This document shows positions 6,354 through 10,194 of a DNA stretch of 10,194 nt, one piece after another. Each line of letters opens with the position of its first letter. The stretch's first letter is position 1. Made by a program: the position numbers and the translations under genes. Location: the NCBI GenBank assembly GCA_015489265.1, contig WFZY01000057.1:1-10194 (forward strand). Reading direction: 5' to 3'. The stretch is from Flavobacteriaceae bacterium. GTDB lineage: Bacteria > Bacteroidota > Bacteroidia > Flavobacteriales > Flavobacteriaceae. The notes below the pieces were generated by a model that saw only the letters and a list, made by a program, of their open reading frames with translations, ran no database searches and was not told the DNA's origin.

Positions 6354-6965
6354 ATGAAACGAATATTGGTATTATTTTTCATTATAGTCATACAAATGAA
6401 CTCTTTCAGTCAGGTTAAATTCCGCTACGGAATTACTGCCGGATTGAATATTTCGACTGCTATTCTACCGGATTTAAAACTCAATACCAATATAAATGGT
6501 ATCTTACAAGGCGACAATGTGGTTCAAGGTAAACCGCAACTGGCTGATTATGTCGCACTGTATAAAGCCGGTATTTTTATCAAATTAGATGGTGGCGTGG
6601 CAGCACTCAAACTGAATTTGAATTATGATAAAACCAATATTCATAAAGACTTGAATGCTAGCATTTTTACAATCAATGCTTTGGATATAAACTTGGGATA
6701 TTTAGATTTCGAAATGACAGCCCATCTCAATATTTTTAAACATTTTTATATTTCTGCAGGTTATATTCCGTCCATATTGATAGAACACCAAGGTAATTTG
6801 AATATCAATGATTTTGATCAGCGTGTTTTAGGTGGTTTCGGATTCCGTTTTAGTAATGGCACCACCCTTGACTTTGATGCCGTCATAGGTTTGTCTGAAG
6901 TCATTGATGGCTCTTATATTCACAATGTCATGATACCTATAACTTTAAATATTCCATTAAACTAA
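6354..6965 (+). CDS. Exported outer-membrane beta-barrel-like protein
   Basis: 203 residues. It has a typical Sec signal peptide (MKRILVLFFIIVIQMNSFSQ, cleavage probably just before or after the Gln at 20). The mature part is made of alternating short beta-strand-like segments (FRYGITAGLNIS, AALKLNLNYD, FYISAGYIP, FGFRFSNGTTLDFDAVIGL) and ends in a strand (IPITLNIPLN), as expected for a small Bacteroidota outer-membrane beta-barrel. No Cys, no lipobox and no T9SS tail. A precise family is not recognised and the function is unknown. A 6-bp inverted repeat GTTTAA-ATTC-TTAAAC (6330-6345) lies 8 nt before the ATG and might influence initiation. The next gene begins 2 nt after its stop, so the two are almost certainly co-transcribed. 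Confidence 0.72.
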   Translation: MKRILVLFFIIVIQMNSFSQVKFRYGITAGLNISTAILPDLKLNTNINGILQGDNVVQGKPQLADYVALYKAGIFIKLDGGVAALKLNLNYDKTNIHKDLNASIFTINALDINLGYLDFEMTAHLNIFKHFYISAGYIPSILIEHQGNLNINDFDQRVLGGFGFRFSNGTTLDFDAVIGLSEVIDGSYIHNVMIPITLNIPLN

Positions 6966-6967
6966 AC

Positions 6968-7594
6968 ATGCAGGAAGCCATTGACATATTAAAAAAATAT
7001 ATCCCCGAACCGGCAGTTGATGATGTGGTGAAAATATTGTTTACTTACAAGGAATTGCATTTAAAAATCACCAAATCGCGAAGTAGTAAATTAGGAGATT
7101 ATAGAAAATTATCAGCTCATAAACATCAAATTAGTATCAATTATAATCTGAATAAATATCAATTTTTGATAACTTTATTGCACGAAATTGCCCACTTTTT
7201 AACTTATAAACATTTTGGACCAAAAGTGAAACCGCACGGTAAAGAATGGAAACATACTTTTGGAAACTTATTGCATAAATTTATTCGTCCGGACATCTTT
7301 CCGGAAAATATTATTCCCGAATTAAAAATATATGCTAACAATCCTAAAGCCAGTACTGCAGGTGATGGCGATTTATACTTAAAGCTTTCACAGTATAATG
7401 AAAAAACAGATAAAAAATCTAAATATGTCTTTGAATTACACCCCGGGCAGATATTTGCATTACCCAATGGCGTGGTTTATCAATTACAAGAAAAACGTCG
7501 CACAAGATACAAATGCTTGCGATTATCTAATCAAAAAGTTTATTTGATTCATCAAAATGCCGAAGTTTACCCTATTAATTCTGATAGCTTATGA
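6968..7594 (+). CDS. SprT-like zinc metalloprotease-fold protein
   Basis: 208 residues, cytoplasmic. SprT-like core: GDYRKLSAHKHQISIN (43-58), zinc and catalytic motif HEIAH (72-76), and the downstream third ligand His90 in PHGKEWK, the arrangement of SprT/Spartan-type domains. E. coli SprT carries a C-terminal zinc ribbon with paired Cys motifs; here the C-terminal part (about 150-208, including RRTRYKCLRLSNQKVYLI) keeps the ribbon-like strands but only one Cys (about 183), so it cannot bind zinc in the usual way. Known eukaryotic relatives cleave DNA-protein crosslinks; bacterial members are poorly characterised, so substrate and role are open. It follows the barrel gene by 2 nt and overlaps the next gene by 4 nt (ATGA), indicating translational coupling. 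Confidence 0.9.
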   Translation: MQEAIDILKKYIPEPAVDDVVKILFTYKELHLKITKSRSSKLGDYRKLSAHKHQISINYNLNKYQFLITLLHEIAHFLTYKHFGPKVKPHGKEWKHTFGNLLHKFIRPDIFPENIIPELKIYANNPKASTAGDGDLYLKLSQYNEKTDKKSKYVFELHPGQIFALPNGVVYQLQEKRRTRYKCLRLSNQKVYLIHQNAEVYPINSDSL

Positions 7595-8316
7595 AAACGA
7601 TTCTCAGTTGGAGTAGCGGCAAGGATGCTGCCTATACCCTACATCAACTCATTAAAAAAGGACAAAAACCGGATTTGTTATTGACTACTGTTAATAAAGA
7701 TTTTGATCGGGTTTCCATGCACGGACTTCGCAACAATTTACTGAAAAAACAAGCTGAAGTTTTAGGTATTCCCTTGCATCAAATTCCGCTTGCCAAAGAT
7801 GTCGATATGGCGACTTACAACCAAATCATGCAAGAACATTTAGAAAATTTAAAACAACAGGGCTACGGCAAAGTTTATTTTGGTGACATTTTTTTAGAAG
7901 ATCTTAAAGATTATCGTATTAAACAAATGCAAAGCATACAAATGCAAACAGGTTTTCCCATTTGGGGACATGCTACCAAAGAACTGGCACATAAAATTAT
8001 TCAATCCGGTATAAAAGCCATTGTAGTTAGTACCAATGCTAAAGTCTTAGACGACAGTTATGTCGGTAGAATATATAACGAAAGTTTTTTAAATAATTTA
8101 CCCGAAGCTGTTGATTGGTGCGGTGAAAACGGTGAATTTCATACCTTTGTTTACGATAGCCCTGATTTTAAGCAGCCAATTAATTTCAAATTAGGAAAAA
8201 AAACTTTTAAAACTTACAAGCCATGTAGCAAAAAAGACCAAAACCACTACAACAAAAATGTTAAAAACACCGATTGGGCTACAGGTTTTTGGTATATAGA
8301 TGTTCTGATGTCATAA
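7591..8316 (+). CDS. Dph6-like PP-loop ATP-binding protein (adenine nucleotide alpha hydrolase superfamily)
   Basis: 241 residues. N-terminal PP-loop SSGKDA (8-13) after strand TILSW, YFGDIF at 96-101, WGHATKEL at 125-132, and the family signature CGENGEFHTFVYDSP at 177-191 with Cys177. This fits the MJ0570/Dph6-type ATP-pyrophosphatase family, whose eukaryotic member amidates diphthine on eEF2. Bacteria lack diphthamide, so the common annotation 'diphthine-ammonia ligase' should not be taken as the function; an ATP-dependent ligation or amidation of another substrate is likely but unidentified. ATG at 7591 overlaps the SprT-like stop by 4 nt (ATGA). The gene has no clear terminator, and a promoter-like box for the small lipoprotein begins 8 nt after its stop. 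Confidence 0.9.
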   Translation: MKTILSWSSGKDAAYTLHQLIKKGQKPDLLLTTVNKDFDRVSMHGLRNNLLKKQAEVLGIPLHQIPLAKDVDMATYNQIMQEHLENLKQQGYGKVYFGDIFLEDLKDYRIKQMQSIQMQTGFPIWGHATKELAHKIIQSGIKAIVVSTNAKVLDDSYVGRIYNESFLNNLPEAVDWCGENGEFHTFVYDSPDFKQPINFKLGKKTFKTYKPCSKKDQNHYNKNVKNTDWATGFWYIDVLMS

Positions 8317-8323
8317 TTTTTTA

Positions 8324-8331
8324 TAATTTTG
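8324..8331 (+). promoter_or_regulatory. Candidate -7 promoter box for the small lipoprotein
   Basis: TAATTTTG, an exact TAnnTTTG match and the same 8-mer as the box at 5897-5904, ends 31 nt before ATG 8363. It supports separate transcription of the small lipoprotein. Confidence 0.45.
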
Positions 8332-8362
8332 TTTTCTTTAAAAACACAAATATCATTTTATC

Positions 8363-8506
8363 ATGAAAATCAAATTCTTCATCATTTTGTTAATGCTAAT
8401 CGGGTTCTTTATTGCTACAAGCTGTTCCCCAAAATCCAGTCAACCTTGTCCGCATGTTTATAAGATTGATCAAAGTATACCAAAAAATTTATGTTTTAAT
8501 AAATAG
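8363..8506 (+). CDS. Small lipoprotein, 47 residues
   Basis: The ORF runs ATG 8363 to TAG 8504-8506. N-terminus MKIKFFIILLMLIGFFIATS is a lipoprotein signal peptide: two Lys, a hydrophobic stretch, then lipobox-like IATSC with Cys21. The predicted mature peptide is only 27 residues (CSPKSSQPCPHVYKIDQSIP then KNLCFNK) with two further Cys (29 and 44) that could form a disulfide. An exact -7 promoter-like box lies 31 nt upstream. The stop codon ends 3 nt before the stop codon of the convergent adhesin gene. I recognise no family. Its signal peptide and promoter argue for a real gene, but at this length chance cannot be excluded; it might also be a degraded remnant of a longer lipoprotein. Confidence 0.6.
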   Translation: MKIKFFIILLMLIGFFIATSCSPKSSQPCPHVYKIDQSIPKNLCFNK

Positions 8507-8509
8507 ACT

Positions 8510-10194
8510 TTACCGCTTTAAAGTAAAATGTCCGGTATAAATTTTTCCATCTTTTCCTTCAACTTTATACCAATAATCATCAGTAGGTAGTGGCCGATTT
8601 TTATATGTACCATCCCAAGTATCAATATTAGCTCGTATTATTGCCATTAATTTACCATACCGATTGAAGATGTAAACCTTGTCATTATCAGTTAATAATT
8701 TATTGTGAAAAACACCCCAAGTATCATTAAAGCCGTCACCATTAGGGGTAAAAAATTGTGGTACGATTAATTTATAGTTAATAGTAATATTAAAGCTACT
8801 TTCATCAAAACAACCACCACTATCAGCATAAATATAAATAGTTTGTGATTCATATATTATATCCCCCGGATATAATTGCGTTCCTTGTCCAAAAGGTTGC
8901 GTATAATAATCACCTAAATTAAGTGCAGGTAAAACATATTCATTAATAGCAGAAACATCATTTAACACATCAACCGTTGGTGTAATATTAATCGTCACAA
9001 TAAAACTGCTTTCGTTGGAACATGAACCATTCGATGCGTAAATATAAATGGTTTGCGTAGATGTGATATCGTCCCCGGCATTAAGCTGCGTACCGGTGCC
9101 GCCCGAACCGGTGTAATAATTACCATTAGTCAAGGCTGGCAAAGTATAAACATCACAAACTGACACATCCGGTAAAGTATCGACTTGTGGTGTCGGGGTG
9201 ACTGTTACCGTAAAACTGCTTTCGTTGGAACATGAACCGTTAGATGCGTAAATATAAATGGTTTGCGTCGTGGTGATATCATCCCCCACATTAAGTTGTG
9301 TGCCCGTACCGCCCGAGCCGGTGTAATAAGTACCGTTGGTCAATGTTGGTAAGGTGTAAACATCGCAAACTGACACATCCGGTAAAGTATCGACTTGGGG
9401 TGTCGGGGTGACCGTTACCGTAAAATTGCTTTCATTGGAACATGAACCGTTAGATGCGTAAACATAAATGGTTTGCGTAGATGTGATATCGTCCCCCGCA
9501 TTAAGTTGGGTACCGGTGCCGTTCGAGCCGGTGTAATAATTACCATTAGTCAAAGCTGGCAAAGTATAAACATCACAAACTGAGACATCCGGCAAAGTAT
9601 CGACTTGTGGTGTCGGGGTGACCGTTACCGTAAAACTGCTTTCATTGGAACATGAACCGTTAGACGCATAAATATAAATGGTTTGCGTAGATGTGATATC
9701 GTCCCCCGCATTAAGCTGTGTGCCCGTACCACCCGAACCGGTGTAATAAGTACCGTTGGTCAATGTTGGTAAGGTGTAAACATCACAAACTGACACATCC
9801 GGTAAAGTATCAACTTGGGGCGTGGGGGTGACCGTTACCGTAAAACTGCTTTCGTTGGAACATGAACCGTTAGACGCATAAATATAAATCGTTTGCGTCG
9901 TGGTGATATCATCCCCCACATTAAGTTGTGTGCCCGTACCGCCCGAACCGGTGTAATAAGTACCGTTGGTCAATGTTGGTAAGGTGTAAACATCGCAAAC
10001 TGAGACATCCGGTAAAGTATCGACTTGGGGCGTGGGGGTGACTGTTACCGTAAAACTGTTTTCGTTGGAACATGAACCGTTAGACGCATAAATATAAATC
10101 GTTTGCGTCGTGGTGATATCATCCCCCGCATTAAGCCGTGTGCCCGTGCCGTTCGATCCGGTGTAATAAGTACCATTGGTCAATGTTGGTAAGG
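8510..10194 (-). CDS. T9SS-secreted repeat adhesin, C-terminal part (N-terminus beyond window)
   Basis: The frame is open to the window edge; a TTG at 10183 inside a repeat is not a plausible start, so the protein continues upstream. The visible ~561 residues are 70-residue repeats (TLTNGTYYTGSGGTGTQLN, then GDDITTTQTIYIYASNGSCS, then ESSFTVTVTPTPQVDTLPDV, then SVCDVYTLP), each with two Cys (SVCD, GSCS) suggesting a disulfide-stabilised Ig-like module. A divergent last unit follows (LNLGDYYTQPFGQGTQL), then an 84-residue C-terminal domain (8513-8764) starting VPQFFTPNGDGFNDTWGVF and containing YIFNRYGKLM, WDGTYKNRPLPTDDYWYKVE and TGHFTLKR. This is the gliding-motility-associated type B signal that directs export through the type IX system to the cell surface, as in SprB-like proteins. 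Adhesion or gliding is the likely role; the ligand is unknown. Confidence 0.93.
   Translation of the reverse strand, partial: LPTLTNGTYYTGSNGTGTRLNAGDDITTTQTIYIYASNGSCSNENSFTVTVTPTPQVDTLPDVSVCDVYTLPTLTNGTYYTGSGGTGTQLNVGDDITTTQTIYIYASNGSCSNESSFTVTVTPTPQVDTLPDVSVCDVYTLPTLTNGTYYTGSGGTGTQLNAGDDITSTQTIYIYASNGSCSNESSFTVTVTPTPQVDTLPDVSVCDVYTLPALTNGNYYTGSNGTGTQLNAGDDITSTQTIYVYASNGSCSNESNFTVTVTPTPQVDTLPDVSVCDVYTLPTLTNGTYYTGSGGTGTQLNVGDDITTTQTIYIYASNGSCSNESSFTVTVTPTPQVDTLPDVSVCDVYTLPALTNGNYYTGSGGTGTQLNAGDDITSTQTIYIYASNGSCSNESSFIVTINITPTVDVLNDVSAINEYVLPALNLGDYYTQPFGQGTQLYPGDIIYESQTIYIYADSGGCFDESSFNITINYKLIVPQFFTPNGDGFNDTWGVFHNKLLTDNDKVYIFNRYGKLMAIIRANIDTWDGTYKNRPLPTDDYWYKVEGKDGKIYTGHFTLKR
8791..10194 (-). 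repeat. Tandem 210-bp repeat array within the adhesin gene
   Basis: The same anchor (TAAAACTGCTTTCGTTGGAA and variants, plus strand) recurs at 9001, 9211, 9421, 9631, 9841 and 10051, exactly 210 bp apart (70 codons). A strongly diverged copy starts at 8791. The array runs off the window. Two sequence subtypes and a chimeric unit are present (see findings). Such an array is prone to copy-number change and to assembly collapse. Confidence 0.93.

Noticed and set aside
1..8316. A diphthamide link between the EF-G paralogue and the Dph6-like protein.
   Set aside because: Bacterial EF-G does not carry the diphthamide modification, the genes are about 5.5 kb apart on opposite strands, and no other diphthamide gene is present.
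8507..8524. ACTTTA-CCGCTT-TAAAGT hairpin as a bidirectional terminator between the convergent genes.
   Set aside because: Only a 6-bp AT-rich stem, inside the adhesin coding end, without a T-tract on either side.
9001..10194. CRISPR-like array, because of regular spacing.
   Set aside because: The 210-bp period is an exact multiple of three inside one open frame and there are no short repeats with unique spacers; these are protein-coding tandem domains.

Overview
The window comes from a low-GC member of the Bacteroidota, most probably class Flavobacteriia. The evidence is a type IX secretion (T9SS) 'gliding motility' C-terminal domain on a repeat adhesin, start codons without Shine-Dalgarno sequences, several matches to the Bacteroidota -7 promoter box (TAnnTTTG), and intergenic repeats of the kind seen in flavobacterial genomes. 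I cannot name a genus.

Layout: (1) 1-3134, minus strand: an elongation factor G paralogue (C-terminus cut by the window edge), a terminator, then malate dehydrogenase. (2) 3135-3807: a 673-bp gene-free stretch built from nested repeats. It holds a decayed short repeat, a GC-rich structured element of about 320 bp, a 164-bp element inside that one that is an imperfect palindrome from end to end with 13-bp terminal inverted repeats (MITE-like), and a 24-nt insert between 12-bp direct repeats. (3) 3808-5644, plus strand: a small DUF1858 Cys protein that overlaps an ALDH7-family aldehyde dehydrogenase by 59 nt, followed by a strong terminator. (4) 5645-5924: a second palindrome and decayed repeats. 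(5) 5925-8316, plus strand: a DUF486 membrane protein, an outer-membrane beta-barrel-like protein, a SprT-like metalloprotease-fold protein and a Dph6-like PP-loop ATPase. The last three are tightly packed (2-nt gap, then a 4-nt ATGA overlap). (6) 8363-8506: a 47-residue lipoprotein with its own promoter-like box. It converges with a 3-nt gap on (7) 8510-10194, minus strand: the C-terminal part of a large T9SS adhesin made of 70-residue repeats.

The genes do not form one pathway. MDH (TCA cycle) and the ALDH7 enzyme (probably lysine/aminoadipate catabolism) are central metabolism. The EF-G paralogue has Leu at the usual catalytic His position and so resembles GTPase-impaired EF-G2-type factors. 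The adhesin and lipoprotein belong to the cell surface. I saw no defence system, CRISPR array, tRNA or rRNA. The most novel material is the nested repeat region at 3362-3683, the mosaic adhesin repeats, the out-of-frame DUF1858/ALDH7 overlap and the unusual EF-G.
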